64,000 bases of DNA from Tricholoma matsutake (taxonomy: Eukaryota; Basidiomycota; Agaricomycetes; Agaricales; Tricholomataceae): the NCBI GenBank assembly GCA_026075535.2, contig AP026538.1, positions 17,616,337 to 17,680,336 of the forward strand, in the 5' to 3' direction. The notes under the pieces are model-generated. The model saw only the letters and a list, made by a program, of their open reading frames with translations, did no database searches and was not told the DNA's origin. The position numbers and the translations under genes were made by a program. Below are positions 20,919-31,689 of this stretch, one piece after another (position 1 is the first letter of the stretch; every line of letters begins with the position of its first letter).

Positions 20919-21222
20919 GGGTGGATTGTAGGTGGAACACTGAAGAACAATGATGACAGTGATGATGGGACCACAATGACAGTGATAGTGGGGGAACAAG
21001 GGCCAGCAATGCCAGGGCAGGATGACAATGACAATGAACAAGGAGGGCAAGAGTGGGGCCAATGGCAACAGCAAGATGGGACAACAGGGATGATGGGGAT
21101 GACAACAGTGAAAATGGGAGGGGGAGAACAAGGTAATGGCAGACAACAACAATGATAACATGGGGATGACAACAACAAGGGTGCAGGGGGATGCCAACAA
21201 CAACAATGAGGAGGGGGATGGC

Positions 21223-23302
21223 TAGTGCATTGAGGTCTGGTCCATAGGGCTGGGGACCAGACTGAACTGGACTGCACTTTTGAACTGGTCCTATGGGACC
21301 ATTGGTCCTGGTTCACTGACCTTGCAAAAAACAAAAGAACCATCCAAGACTGGTTATAACTGGTCTTGGACCAAACTTTGAGATATAAAATATAATTAAA
21401 ACTAATATATGAAGTACAAGGAGATGCCCTCATCCACCTTGCACCCTGTTATCCACTAGGGCCATGTGTGTCCCACCCCTTTCTGCCACTTGTCTTTGTC
21501 ATTGTCCATCTCCATTGCACCCTACTATCCACCCTGTAAGCAGTCACCCAGTGGTGGTGAGGGGTGCTGGTTGTGGTTGGCCTTTGACATTGTCTGCCTG
21601 TTGGCATTGTCATCCCCATCATTGTCCCCATTGTTGTTGTTGTTGTCCCCATTGTCTGAGTTGTCCTCATTGTCACTGTCTGAGTCATCATCATTGTTGT
21701 CCATCCCTTGCACCCATTATCCCCCCACAAGCAATTGCTCACAGCGGTGGTGGGGGGTGCTGGTTGTTGTTGATCCTTGGTGTTGTCTCCCTGTTGTCAT
21801 TGTTGTCTCCCTGTTATTGTTGTTGTCTCCCTGTTGTTGTTGTGATCTCCCTTCATTGTCACCATTGCAATGAGTCATCAATACCTGTTTTGGGGGGGAT
21901 ATGGGGGTTAGGGCACCATGGCACATTTACAGGGGTGACTGAGTGCTTACCTGATGGGTACCCCTGCTCCACAGGTCTCTTGGCATCTCCTCACACCCTA
22001 GTAGCCTAAGACAAACCTCTCACATCCCATATGGATGTGGAGGAGGGGTGTGGGAGGCAACACTGATCAATTCACATAAACTAATAGTGAATTGATGAAA
22101 GCTTGTTATTGATTGAAAAGACATGAATGAACAGGAAAATGGGCTTACTTTGCATTTAGAAGGCCCCCTAGCCAGTCAACAGTTATGTGAGTGGCAAGGT
22201 GTCATTGAAGACAACCAAATCTAAACAGGAAGGAAAACAGTTAGCTTGTTACAAAGAGCATAGAACAGAGCATAATACTTAGAAATATGGGTGTACTACA
22301 AGGCTGGATGGGAAGCAGAAAAAGAGAAAGAGAGTACACATGTTGATCAACAGTCAACCAGCCAATCACTCACTGTTTACATGTGTTTACTCTGGATGCT
22401 TGAATGTTAGCAGGCACAAAATGATGATGAGTGACTTTTCTTTGTGTGCTTTAGGTTTTACTTCATTCTCCCCAACTGGATGTCACTGCCACCATTAGCC
22501 CTCTGTGCTCATGGGGTGGATATGGTGACATGGACAGCACACCTTACCTGCTGCCATGAGCACTCTCTGCTCTTGGGTATAGGGTGTACAACAACACAAT
22601 GCCAGTACTGCCAACACCAGTACCACTTGCATCAACCAGAATGACCAACCTCAACAACACTGAACCCAATGCCAATGCTGTAACCCACAACACCAACCCC
22701 AATGCCAATGTCAATAATGCCAACACTGACCACATTAACGGTAACACCACCAGCACCAACACCAACACCTTCACTGATGAATGGGGAAATCAATTAATGG
22801 GAGCCATGACAAATTGGAAATTGATGAGAGGGTGGAATTGACAAATGGGTGGAATTGACAAATGGGTGGAATTGACAAACAGGGTAATTGACAAATGTGG
22901 GGCAATTGATGAACAGGGCCAACAATGATGGTATGTCCCAGGTCACTCTGTAGCAGTGCCATGTCACCACTGACTTACCCAACCCCAGTGACACAGGAAG
23001 TACATGTAACATCCAGCCTCATGAACCATTGCTCATGGGGTGGAGTGTCAACACTGACAACATTAACAACAACAACAATGCTGCCAATGCACTTCAACTC
23101 AACACCCACCTAAGTATATAATGTATATAGAGTAGATAACTGGTCTTGACCAGTTTATGAACCACTGTATAACTGACATGGACTGGTCCTGTAGGGACTG
23201 GTCCAGCTATTGGTAGACTTGTGGAATGTAACAAACCAGACTGGTCCTGGTTCAAGCCTACAAGGGCAAAAAAACCATACCAGACTAGACCTCAGAGCAC
23301 TA
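21223..23302. mobile_element. hAT-like TIR element, TSD GGGATGGC/GTGATGGC, with cassette cargo
   Basis: Left end TAGTGCATTGAGGTCTGGTC; the right end's inverted copy is TAGTGCTCTGAGGTCTAGTC. The 8-bp flanks 21215-21222 and 23303-23310 differ at one base. The ends carry the ACTGGTCTTGGACC-type subterminal words of the family. The body has no transposase; it holds hairpins at 21533-21550, 21726-21744 and 23020-23037, TTGTTGTTGTC low-complexity repeats, and Asn/Thr-codon repeats at 22620-22790. Nested within element B. Confidence 0.7.
22831..22915 (+). repeat. Short tandem repeat, unit about 16 bp
   Basis: GGTGGAATTGACAAAT repeats about three times exactly and twice with changes (AATTGACAAATGTGGGGC, CAATTGATGAACAGGG). 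It lies in the cargo of the TIR element at 21223-23302. Confidence 0.8.
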
Positions 23303-23391
23303 GTGATGGCAGGGCAGGGATGATGACAATGGTGGTGGGGTGGAGCACAACCCCCAAGCAGACAAGCGACATATGCACATGCAGACACCCC

Positions 23392-23650
23392 CCTCACACA
23401 GGGGGGGTTTAATATATATTTTGTAGTTGGTTTTTTTTCTGTAACTAGTTATTTTGGTGAATCAACTTCACTGGCCCTCCCTTGCCTCTGTGAGGGAGTA
23501 ATAAAAATTTTAGTTTGAATTAATTTTATAACATGTGAGTTGCAGTCCCTCCCATGTGGGGAAGGGGCTAATATATACTTCTATGGTGGCTACTGCCTCT
23601 GCCCTCACATTTCCATGAGGGTGGGCAATTAATTTTTTTTTGCACCCATG
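23392..23650 (+). other. GC hairpins followed by AT-rich runs
   Basis: CTCCCTTGCCTCTGTGAGGGAG (about 23477-23498) and CCCTCACATTTCCATGAGGG (about 23610-23629) can form hairpins; each is followed by an A/T-rich run. The arrangement matches 1289-1330, 45901-45922 and 61334-61366 and lies at the same relative place, near the right end of a cassette element. Confidence 0.4.
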
Positions 23651-23800
23651 TTTTTTGTTGTGTGCACTTTTGAAAATGCCACCAAGTTCAGCAAATATAG
23701 CAACAAATATTAAAATTAGTTGTGAAACTTGCCTGAGTGCAGTCTGATAGGACTGTCCTAGTACTCTGTGCAGTCTGGGTGGAGGATGGTAAGGTACTGG

Positions 23801-25084
23801 GTTAAGCCATGTTACTCAGAATTTGCCTGTAAGAGGAACACTGGGAGAAGGCCTATAAACACCCAGAAAGTCCTACAAAGTTCATGAAACAACTTCAAAG
23901 TTCCATGAACTAAGTTCAAAGTTTCTGAAACATCTTTGATGTTCATGAAACAACTCCATGCCTTATGAGGAAGCCTACAAACATCTATGATGGTCAATGG
24001 GCCTCATGAAATCTACTTTGAAGTCTCTGAAACTACTTTGCTGAACTGTGAAATAGTTTCATGCAAAGGATGATGATGATGAGTATGTAAATAGCTAGGT
24101 TTCATTAAGTACTCTGCTTCTGATTCTCCCTCAACTTACTCTAATATGATCCCAGATGTCTTGCATAAATCTGCCTAATTTATCTTGTCAAAGTCATTTT
24201 CAAACCTGAGTTAATCATTCAGAGTGTGTGTATTAATGATAAAAATATACAAGGGATATCTTGATGGTGCCATATCTCACACAATGATGTTACACTTAAT
24301 CATCTGAAGTCTGTGTTATGATGACAAAAATAAAGAAGGGATATTGTGATGGTGCCACTAGATTTCACTTGACTACTTGATCAAATTAATAGTTCTAAAC
24401 TCAGATTAAAAAGCAACCTTTAAATGTGATGGGACACAGGAGTGGCAAGGGCTGGCTGATGTAAGGTCAGAGTTTTAAACCCCAATTTTTGATGGTTTTT
24501 GATGTCACGAGGAGAATTGTGAGGCACCACACTATTTGAGGAGAAGGAAAAGTGGTAGGTAAGCTAGTAGACATGCTGGGCTACATGTATGTAAATAAAA
24601 TAATTTTTCATTGAATGTGTGAGGCACAGGAGAGTGAACAAGATAAAAAGTGGCAATGTGACATTTTCTTGTGATCTCATCCACCCAGCCTCAAAAAATA
24701 CAAATTGCTCATCATCCACTCACTCAAAAAATCCTAGCTTCAAAAGGAGGATGCAGTACATGCATTGGGACCTCTGAAGCATGTTCATGCAATTTTTTAG
24801 CTTGCCCAAACTCACTCAATGACACCAACAATGGACACAATCACTACCCCTCAGAGAATTGATGGCATTCACTGAATCATGTGTTCTTGGTCAACTTGGA
24901 GTGTCCCATGAGAAACAGGGAGCTTAGGCTTTCCTGGGACACACCTTTTGGGTGGCTGGCCCAGCCAAATTGTGTCCCATGAAAAATGAGTTGCTTAGTG
25001 GGTTCTGGGAGCTGCACAGTGCATGGAGGGCTTATCAATTGATCTGATTGGGCTACACAATATACTTGGCTAACTGTATCTACA
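23801..25084. other. No recognisable gene
   Basis: Degenerate repeats of TTCATGAAACAACTTCAAAG type at 23880-24060, and two copies of a roughly 75-bp unit with AAGGGATATNNTGATGGTGCCA at 24210-24355. No protein family was recognised. AAATTGTGTCCCATGAAAAATGAG-type duplications occur near 24905-24985. Confidence 0.35.
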
Positions 25085-25567
25085 TCATCAATGCCTCTCC
25101 CAGCTCCACCTGGCCATCAGACACTCAGACTCACTGTCACAAACAATGACCAGCAGCTGTTCCCACTCTACTGCACAGCTGCCATGTCCCAACACACTGA
25201 CATAAGTGTTCCCCCTATGTACCCCCATGTCCCATGACAACAAAGCCTGGTCAAAATAGTCTACAACATCACTATGTTTTATATACAGTTTATCACATGA
25301 CTGCATAGGGGTCATTTTCAAACTCAGCTTGAATAACTGGTCAGAAAAGTATATAACATCACTATGTTCCATATGTGGTAGGTCACATGACTATGCAGGT
25401 GATTTCCAAACTCAGCTCAAAAATCTGGTCAGAATGGTAAGTCACATGACTATGCAGGGGAGATTTTCAACTCAGCTTGAAAATCCAGTCAAAATGGTAT
25501 ATAACATCACTACTCTAAAAGGTTCAATTGGAGTCCTCTCAGACTAGGGGGGGAGTGTAAAGTACTG
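25085..25567 (-). repeat. Tandem repeat ending in a TIR of the TTTACACTCC family (element E right end)
   Basis: At least four degenerate copies of a 60-90-bp unit (minus strand: CATAGTGATGTTATATA, TGACCAG, TTTTCAAGCTGAGTTTGAAA, CATAGTCATGTGAC). The run ends in AGACTAGGGGGGGAGTGTAAAGTACTG at 25541-25567, whose inverted copy matches the left end of element C1 at 44339. The same tandem repeat follows the tRNA-like block of C1 at 46430-46556, so E and C1 are one subfamily. The left end of E was not located. Confidence 0.55.
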
Positions 25568-25642
25568 TGTGGGGGGTAGTGGGAAGTGTGCTGATGATTG
25601 GCTGGATGCAGTGGATGTCATTCTCAGTAAAAAGCAAAGTCG

Positions 25643-25711
25643 GGTGACAGTCATGCAGAGTCATGTATAGTCATGTAGCCTGACTAAATTCCCTGGATTT
25701 TGACTGTCACC
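25643..25711. repeat. Short inverted repeat, 11-bp perfect arms
   Basis: GGTGACAGTCA (25643-25653) and TGACTGTCACC (25701-25711) flank 47 bases with repeated AGTCATGTA. It may be a very short foldback element or simply a local hairpin; no flanking duplication was seen. Confidence 0.4.
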
Positions 25712-25929
25712 TTACCATGCAAGTCAACTGATAGTTACAATTCTCTAGGATGTATAGTTGTACCATAGTCAACCATCAGGCTCTAGCAGATATTATTAGC
25801 AGTCATACAAAAGCTTATAATCATATTCATTCATATAATAATTACAGCAGGTACATGGGTACATAATAAAACCACTAGAGAGTAGTGCAACAGAGGTGCC
25901 AACAATGTAGTATCCTTTGACACAAGGCT

Positions 25930-27165
25930 GAGCTGGGCACAATGCACACTTGTCATCACCATCAGTGGCCTTGCTGGAGGTGTTTTCTTCTCATCACTGC
26001 CTGCCTGCAGTTGTTGGCACTTGTCCTTGCCAGTGGAGGCTCCCTGTTGTGTTCAGGGCTTGTCCTTGCTGGTGGTGGTCTGATCCTCACCAACCAGTGA
26101 AGTTGGCCTTGTTGTTGTCATTGATGGCTATCCTTTGGATGTGTTGTTGTTAGCCTGCTCAACTCCCTTGTCCTAGCCAGTGCTCTCCTCACTGTTGTTG
26201 GTGCCTCCCCAGTTTCCCTGGGACCACCTGGTGCTTGCTCAATTTCAGCACCTCCTGCCACCACTTATCCCTCCCAGTTATGCAGAAACAAGATAAAATT
26301 AGTAAAAGAAAACAAAGAAAGATAAAAAAACATACATATGGGCTCGAGCCCTTGTTGTGTTTGCTTCCTAGTTGTCATTGTCACATCCCCACTCACTGTG
26401 TACCCCATTCCCATTTTTGGTTGTTCTTGTGCCCCATTTTGTTCCCTTTTGTATCAGCCCTGCCTGTTTATAGCCAAAGTGTATGTGGAGGGGTGATTGT
26501 TATGTCATTGTTGAGCCCAGCTTCATTTGTAGACTAATATATATTAATAAAAATGAGCATTGGGGAACAAAAAGCTTACTGAAGAGGTTGGGAGGCAATG
26601 CCTCCTAAGCTTGTTGTTGTTGTTGTCACTGTTGCAGTTGTGGTGCAATCATTGTTGGCATTGTCATTGGCATTGTTAGCAGGCAGTGTTCAAGTTGTCA
26701 TTATGGATTATTTGGTCAGGCAACTTTCAAGTTCCATTTTTAGCAGGTATGAATAGTGTCTGCTTGCAGAAGACAGGATGGAATTCGAACTTAGAGAATT
26801 TTTTGAAATGTTCAAGAGAGCCATCATGAGGGGGATGAGGGGGTTGCTCAATAGATCAACCTTCTTACTCCTCATTCTGACTACTTTACCATACTTTTTG
26901 ACTACAAAGTGACATACATCAGACTGACCTTACCTGACAAATCATTTTTACTGAGTGTCATTAGTGAGCTTTTAGATGGGATGCTAGATGAGAGGGAGGA
27001 GCTTGTTGACATTGTTGGGACTATGCTATATGCTCTGGTTTGTGCTAGGAGTGGCCTCTGCTGTCTTGGGTCATAGATTGTAGGGGTTGTTCCACATGTA
27101 TTGGGTGAGGCTGTAGCATGCAGGCATGTTCAGTTATGTGTTACAGGCAATTGATTGACCTGGTT
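25930..27165. other. Decayed cassette sequence, no gene
   Basis: TTG/GTTGTTG-rich low-complexity sequence like the minus orientation of the cassettes. A perfect 12-base palindrome GGGCTCGAGCCC (26340-26351) lies next to a minus-strand GTATGT (26330-26335) and a TTTTACTAATTTT branch-like region, consistent with a stem-loop/donor pair in reverse orientation. No acceptor or protein could be assigned. Confidence 0.35.
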
Positions 27166-27270
27166 CTGAGAGTTCTGGATCTGGATTGGGATCTGGTTCT
27201 GGTTCTGTAGTTTCTGCCTAAGGATGTGGTTCAAATCTCTCTCTCATCACCAAGATGGAGATGCAGCTAC
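27166..27270 (-). repeat. Inverted fragment of the Gypsy 2 leader
   Basis: The minus strand matches the Gypsy 2 leader at about 27720-27805: CCATCTTGGTGATGAGAGAG, TTTGAACCACATC, CAGAAAC and the AACCAG repeats occur in the same order. It is therefore a second, inverted piece of that element family lying about 450 bp from the 5' LTR. Confidence 0.6.
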
Positions 27271-27360
27271 CTAAAACCAAACAAAAATGGTAGTTAGATA
27301 TGTAAAGATAAAATGATAAACTTACCTGGGCCCAAACAATGTCTTTCATTGTTTGGACCC
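27271..27360 (-). other. Stem-loop plus intron-like unit, minus strand
   Basis: GGGCCCAAACAATG and CATTGTTTGGACCC form a stem with one mismatch around TCTTT (27328-27360). On the minus strand it leads directly into CAG and GTAAGT; the intron-like part (27325-27271) has ATCTAACTACC and ends TTGGTTTTAG. This is the closest relative of the plus-strand pair at 20496-20545. Confidence 0.6.
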
Positions 27361-27583
27361 TGTTCTGCCAAGAAAGTCGTGAGTTCATTGTGGGGTTGTG
27401 GCAATGCAGTACAAATAAGTATAAACATATAAATGAAACATGCAAACACATCAAAAATGCATAAATGAAAGTGTGTGACCATGCAAATACATACAAATAG
27501 TCTGTAATATTTAAATGGCTCACATTTCCATGCTTTCCCTTGGGTGTGCCCCACTTTTTATGTATATACAAGTTCAATAGATA

Positions 27584-27724
27584 TTGGAGTAGGGTGCATG
27601 GGCACCTACTCATGTAGTCATGTGACTGAGTACTTAGTAGTGAAGTCACATGTAGACAGTCAGCATCACTACAACTATGTTGTCTTGGGCATAGTTAGAG
27701 CCTAAGAACCTCTGCACATCTCCA
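27584..27724 (+). repeat. 5' LTR of Gypsy element 2 (141 bp)
   Basis: Starts TGGAGTAGGGTG and ends CACATCTCCA, with TGGAG/CTCCA as inverted ends. The second copy at 35462-35601 is nearly identical. An LTR of 140 bp is unusually short for Ty3/Gypsy. A TGG-starting sequence resembling a primer site (TTGGTGATGAGAGAG) follows three bases downstream. A possible 4-bp duplication ATAT flanks the pair, but in AT-rich sequence this is weak. Confidence 0.75.
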
Positions 27725-27775
27725 TCTTGGTGATGAGAGAGAGCTTTGAACCACATCTTTAAGCAGAAACCATGG

Positions 27776-27805
27776 AACCAGAACCAGAACCAGAACCAGA
27801 ACCCA
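27776..27805 (+). repeat. GAACCA microsatellite in the Gypsy 2 leader
   Basis: About four AACCAG units in tandem, just after the primer-site region; an inverted version lies at about 27180-27210. Confidence 0.8.
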
Positions 27806-28078
27806 CAGAACCACTCCAGCCAAACCCTAGACAATAACACAGCCAAAAATGCCTCACTACGGCCTCACCTAACACATGCAGAACTAGTGTTTTAAAGTCC
27901 AGTTCAGTCCGGTTTTTTGACCCCCAAGGGGGGTAACCGTGGACTGCAACCAAACCAAATAGGACCAGTCCTATTTGGTTTGGTTGCCCCCAAAAGACCG
28001 GTCTCAACTGGTTTTACTACTATTTTTTACAGTATAATTAAATTTTATTATATACTTCATAAATTTAGTTATATCACC

Positions 28079-28098
28079 CTGTGAGCAGGTGCTCACAG
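28079..28098. other. Perfect hairpin of the palindrome family
   Basis: CTGTGAGCA-GG-TGCTCACAG, nine paired bases on each side; flanking CACC and GGTG extend the pairing partially. Confidence 0.6.
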
Positions 28099-28520
28099 CG
28101 GTGGGGTGTCACTAATAGAAAGAAAAAAAGAAAAAAAGCCCTTACAACAAAAGAAAGAAAATAAAAAAAGAAAGAGAACAAGAAATACCCCACTGTCTCG
28201 TGTTTGTAGCAAGCGTGGGGCATTGAACATCGTCCTGGGTATTCATTGTTGTGGGCCTTGTCATTCATTGTACTCCCCATTTGATTGTCCCTGCATTGTC
28301 ATTTGTTGTCCCCCACATTGCCGCTCATCATCCCCTACATTGTCATTCAACATCCCCCACGTTGTCATTTGTCGTCCCCTCCTGTCATTTGTTGTGTCCT
28401 CAGTGTCGCATGTTGTTGCCCCCCCTGTTTTTGTTGTCATTCACTCCCCTCCCTGTCATCTGTTTCCCCCTCCTGGCTCCTGTTGCCATTGCTGTCTGGG
28501 ACATGGTACCCATTGCCACC

Positions 28521-28540
28521 CTGCGAGCAGAGGCTCGCAG
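28521..28540. other. Perfect hairpin, CpG-containing variant
   Basis: CTGCGAGC-AGAG-GCTCGCAG. Both arms keep CpG where most copies have TG in the first arm and CA in the second, so pairing is maintained with different bases. Confidence 0.6.
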
Positions 28541-28627
28541 TGGTGACATAGGGCATGGATGGGGTATGGTGAGGGCCCTGGTACATAGCATCGTGGAAAG
28601 GTAATGTCATTAGAACAAGATAAGAAA

Positions 28628-28713
28628 CTAAAAAAAAGATAGTTAGTAAAAGGAAAAGATAGAATTAAAAGAACGTACTTGATGGCCCAAACGACCCTAG
28701 TTGTCATTTGGGC
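28628..28713 (-). other. Stem-loop plus intron-like unit, minus strand
   Basis: GCCCAAA and TTTGGGC arms at 28685-28713 with a partly paired interior. On the minus strand CCATCAA leads to GTACGT (28678-28673), TTTTACTAACTATC and CTTTTTTTTAG (intron-like part 28678-28628, 51 nt). Confidence 0.5.
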
Positions 28714-29213
28714 TGTCTGCTTTGTGTTCATTTGTCAATGGCACTTTGAGGTGGTGTGTATGGGTTGATGTGGTGGTGGATGGGACTGGAGTCATGGGAG
28801 TGGTTTGTTGTCACCTCATAAATGGTGCCACTTTTCTTTTCTTCAGGATCACATGACCACATGGTCTGTGCATATATAAGTACCTGCCAAAACAACTACT
28901 TTTCTACCCAGGCTTGTCCCACTAGTTTAATTATATTATAAGTAGTTATAACTAGTACTTATATTAGTTCTGTTTTCTTACTTACAAGTGTATGTATAGT
29001 ACATCCTATGTACCACAATAAGACCGGTTGCAGTCGATTGCAACCGGTTTTCGAACAGTTTTTAAATATTTTGAAATCGAGGCAACCGGCAACTCAACCA
29101 ACACAAAAACTGAGCAACTGTGACCAATGGTCTGGTTGCATTCGGTTGGGTTGGGTTCAGTTTCAGTCTTTTTTCTGGTTCATACAACTGGACCTTCAAA
29201 CACTATGCGGAAC

Positions 29214-30695
29214 GACCCTTACTCGTACATGAACCAAGACAGCAGAGGGCGCTTCTCATGGAACAGAACAAACACGATAATCCCAACAACACAGTCAGAC
29301 AACTCTTTACCCTCCAGCCTCCAAACCAAAAGCTCCATAACTACCAAAAGTTCTATATCCACCAAAAGCTCTGTAACTACATCCAACGCATTCACCCCAC
29401 TGCTGTCATGATCCCCAGCACTACCCCCAGCACCACCCCCATCACCCATCCAAAACATTCCCCCAAAACTTCAGCCACCCACTAGCGTGTATACCATGCA
29501 GCTAACCAACCTCAATGAGTTCAATGGCGAACCAGACAGGAAAGTACAAGGGCCAACTTTCATTCTGAGGTTCTTATGGTTAATGCATGAGACTCAGGTT
29601 ACAGTGGATCGCGACAAGGTTCAGTGATTCCAGCTGTACCTCGCACCAGACTCACTGGCTGAAGACTGGTACAGCAACACTGGCAGCCAAATCACAGTAT
29701 GGGCAGATTTTGAAACCAAGTTTAGAAGCAGGTTTCCCAGAGTTCAGAAAGCAAAGAAAACAGTGGCAGAGTTGGAGAGGGAGATGTTAGAGTTTGTGTT
29801 GAAAGTGGATGACTTGGATAAGATGGAGTTGTATGGTGGAGTTGAGGTAGAAATGTATAAAGTCCATGCAAAGAAGCTCCTCGACATTGCAAAGCATGCC
29901 AATATTGACACGGGAACAGCAAATATTGTGCACATACGAGATAAATTCCCAGAGATCCTTAAAGACAAAGTTGGCGAATCACATGCAAATTGGAAGGCGT
30001 TCTGTATGGCCATTGAAATGGTGGACAGGACCTACATCAGAGATGGAGTTAGGAAGCATCGAGAACATGAAGCCCAAATAGGCTCTCTCACCACTCAGAT
30101 CACTCATGTTGAATGCACACTAGCACACTCTAACAACCCTATTTTGGATCTAACTACGCAGTTCAGCCACACTACCATCAGTAACACCCAAGTAGTTCCA
30201 ACCACTCCAATGCCACGTCAATTCCCACAGCAACCAAATCCTACACATCAAACTGGACCTCGTTTGTCGAGTGCTACCATGGAAGATAAGAAGACCATTG
30301 TATGAACAAACATAACAAAGTACCCACATCATCCCAGCACCACCAAAGGACGTACTGCATACTTCAAGCAATTACGCACCTGGAAAGCAGTACACGGCAA
30401 AAATGTGTCTATCACTATGCACACACCATTCCCACTATGACCAGGAACAGCACAGGTGTGCTCAGGAGAGTGTTATACATGCGGAATGCAAGGTCATCGA
30501 GGTGTGGACTGCATGGCAGTAGGCATGGCAAAGATACCCCCACAAGAGAGCAGATGGCAAGCATTATGCGGCAGATGCCTTGGACGAAGCCATCGAGAAC
30601 AAGCGGTAGCAGTAAACCATGTAGCTGAGGCAGGAGAATTCACATGGGCAGGCTATGGTGAAGAACAGGGAAATGGAGAAGGGCCACTCATCTAG
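29214..30695 (+). pseudogene. Gypsy element 2 gag with CCHC knuckle
   Basis: A Ser/Thr/Pro-rich start is followed by a capsid-like core: FNGEPDRKVQGPTFILRFLW, then LAPDSLAEDWYSNTGSQI and WADFETKFRSRFPRVQKAKK, the typical gag pattern; then an alpha-helical region from 29763 (VAELEREMLEFVLKVDDLDK). The nucleocapsid motif CYTCGMQGHRGVDC (C-x2-C-x4-H-x4-C) lies at about 30475-30515. A stop at 29624-29626 falls where Trp or Arg is expected, and two frame changes occur (near 30300 and 30440). The protein would package the element RNA; this copy is dead. Confidence 0.75.
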
Positions 30696-30706
30696 AGGAC
30701 AAATGG

Positions 30707-31680
30707 GTGGCCCCAGATCCTTTGTCTACTGGGCATAGCCCTGAGGCCTTTGGTACACATGTCACCCCTGTTGTATCTAGTAAGGACACGAATGATGACA
30801 TTATTGATCTGTACTCGGTTGAGCATTCTGAGACTACTAAGAGTTCAATGGTGGATGAAGTCCCTTTTATACACAACATACATATCATCAGACCGCATAG
30901 GAGAAGGATAACTGTGTTAGAGCACTATTTGACAGAGGTGCAATGGTCAGTGCCATGAGCACCACAGCTTTCAATGGTGTACGAAACCTGCTCGACAATG
31001 TAACAAAGTCTAGATGCCAGTTGCGGATGGTGGATGGGGCAGTTTTGCCATCTCAACAAAGATGGGAAGGACCTATTGAATTAGGCAACATGGAGGTTTA
31101 CAGAGAGTTTGAGGTGTTCGACAGTAAAGGAGGGTGGGACTTTCTGTTTGGGAAACCACTGCTCTGACAGTTCAATGCGATACACAACTATGGAGTGGAC
31201 ACAATGACAATCAAGCACCCATACAATCAACTCAAACTCATCTGACATAACCAAGCATGCATATCAGGTGCAAGCACCACAGACGAAAAAGGCATACACC
31301 TCACACTAGATGTGAAACAGCAGGAAAATGTAACAGGGGGCACTTCTGGTGAGAATCCCCCTCCCAGGCAAGTGTTGAATATTATTCACGAGCTTGTAAA
31401 ACCCATGTGTGACAAAAACAACAAGAACATAGACCAACACCAAACCCTCAATGACAAAGCAACAATAGTAGAATCGGTGTCAACCTTACCAGAGCAGAAT
31501 GTAGACAGAGAGGTGAAAAAGCATAGTAATGAGCTGGGGGGTGAGGAAAAACCCCCCTTGAGGGAAGTAGTCATTGACCTTGAGATAGATTGCCGAACCT
31601 ACAGAGCTGACAAAAAGTCTTCTCATTGGCCAGATAATCCAGTACAGGTACACCACGTAAACAACACAAACAACAACATC
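30707..31680 (+). pseudogene. Gypsy element 2 protease and hydrophilic spacer
   Basis: The protease-like segment is FDRGAMVSAMSTTAFNG (about 30925-30975), where the catalytic triplet reads DRG in place of DSG/DTG, followed by LRMVDGAVLPSQ and WDFLFGKPLL (31135-31164), the usual end of this domain. A stop follows at 31165. The spacer to RT is rich in Asn, Glu and Lys (31312-31680) and not recognised. Confidence 0.6.
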
Positions 31681-31689
31681 TACACATGA

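Larger units (their letters stand above)
19951..23800 (+). mobile_element. Probable cassette-bearing TIR element B (degenerate ends)
   Basis: A left end around GTTACACCCTAGTCCA and a right end GGAGGATGGTAAGGTACTGG approximate the TTTACACTCC and GGAGTGTAAAGTACTG ends of the family; no 8-bp duplication could be shown. Subterminal words CCTAGGACAGTCTGA (20000) and CAGTCTGATAGGACTGTCC (23740) match as inverted copies. Between them are a minus-strand tRNA-like module, the GACAAATGAACACAGCCATG block (compare 262, 46360 and 60230), intron-like units, stem-loops and hairpins. A second TIR element (21223-23302) is nested inside. Confidence 0.42.
27885..29205. mobile_element. hAT-like TIR element, TSD TGCAGAAC/TGCGGAAC, with cassette cargo
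   Basis: Left end TAGTGTTTTAAAGTCCAGTT and right end GGACCTTCAAACACTA are imperfect inverted copies. The flanks 27877-27884 and 29206-29213 differ only by one G/A at a CpG. Inside on the minus strand are a perfect hairpin (28079-28098), a second (28521-28540) and a stem-loop with intron-like unit (28628-28713). No transposase. It interrupts the leader of Gypsy 2 between the LTR and gag. Confidence 0.75.

Noticed and set aside
20637..21433. Several overlapping Ser/Cys/Leu-rich minus-strand frames
   Set aside because: Frames in purine-rich low-complexity cassette DNA read on the opposite strand; three frames are open together, which indicates composition and not coding.
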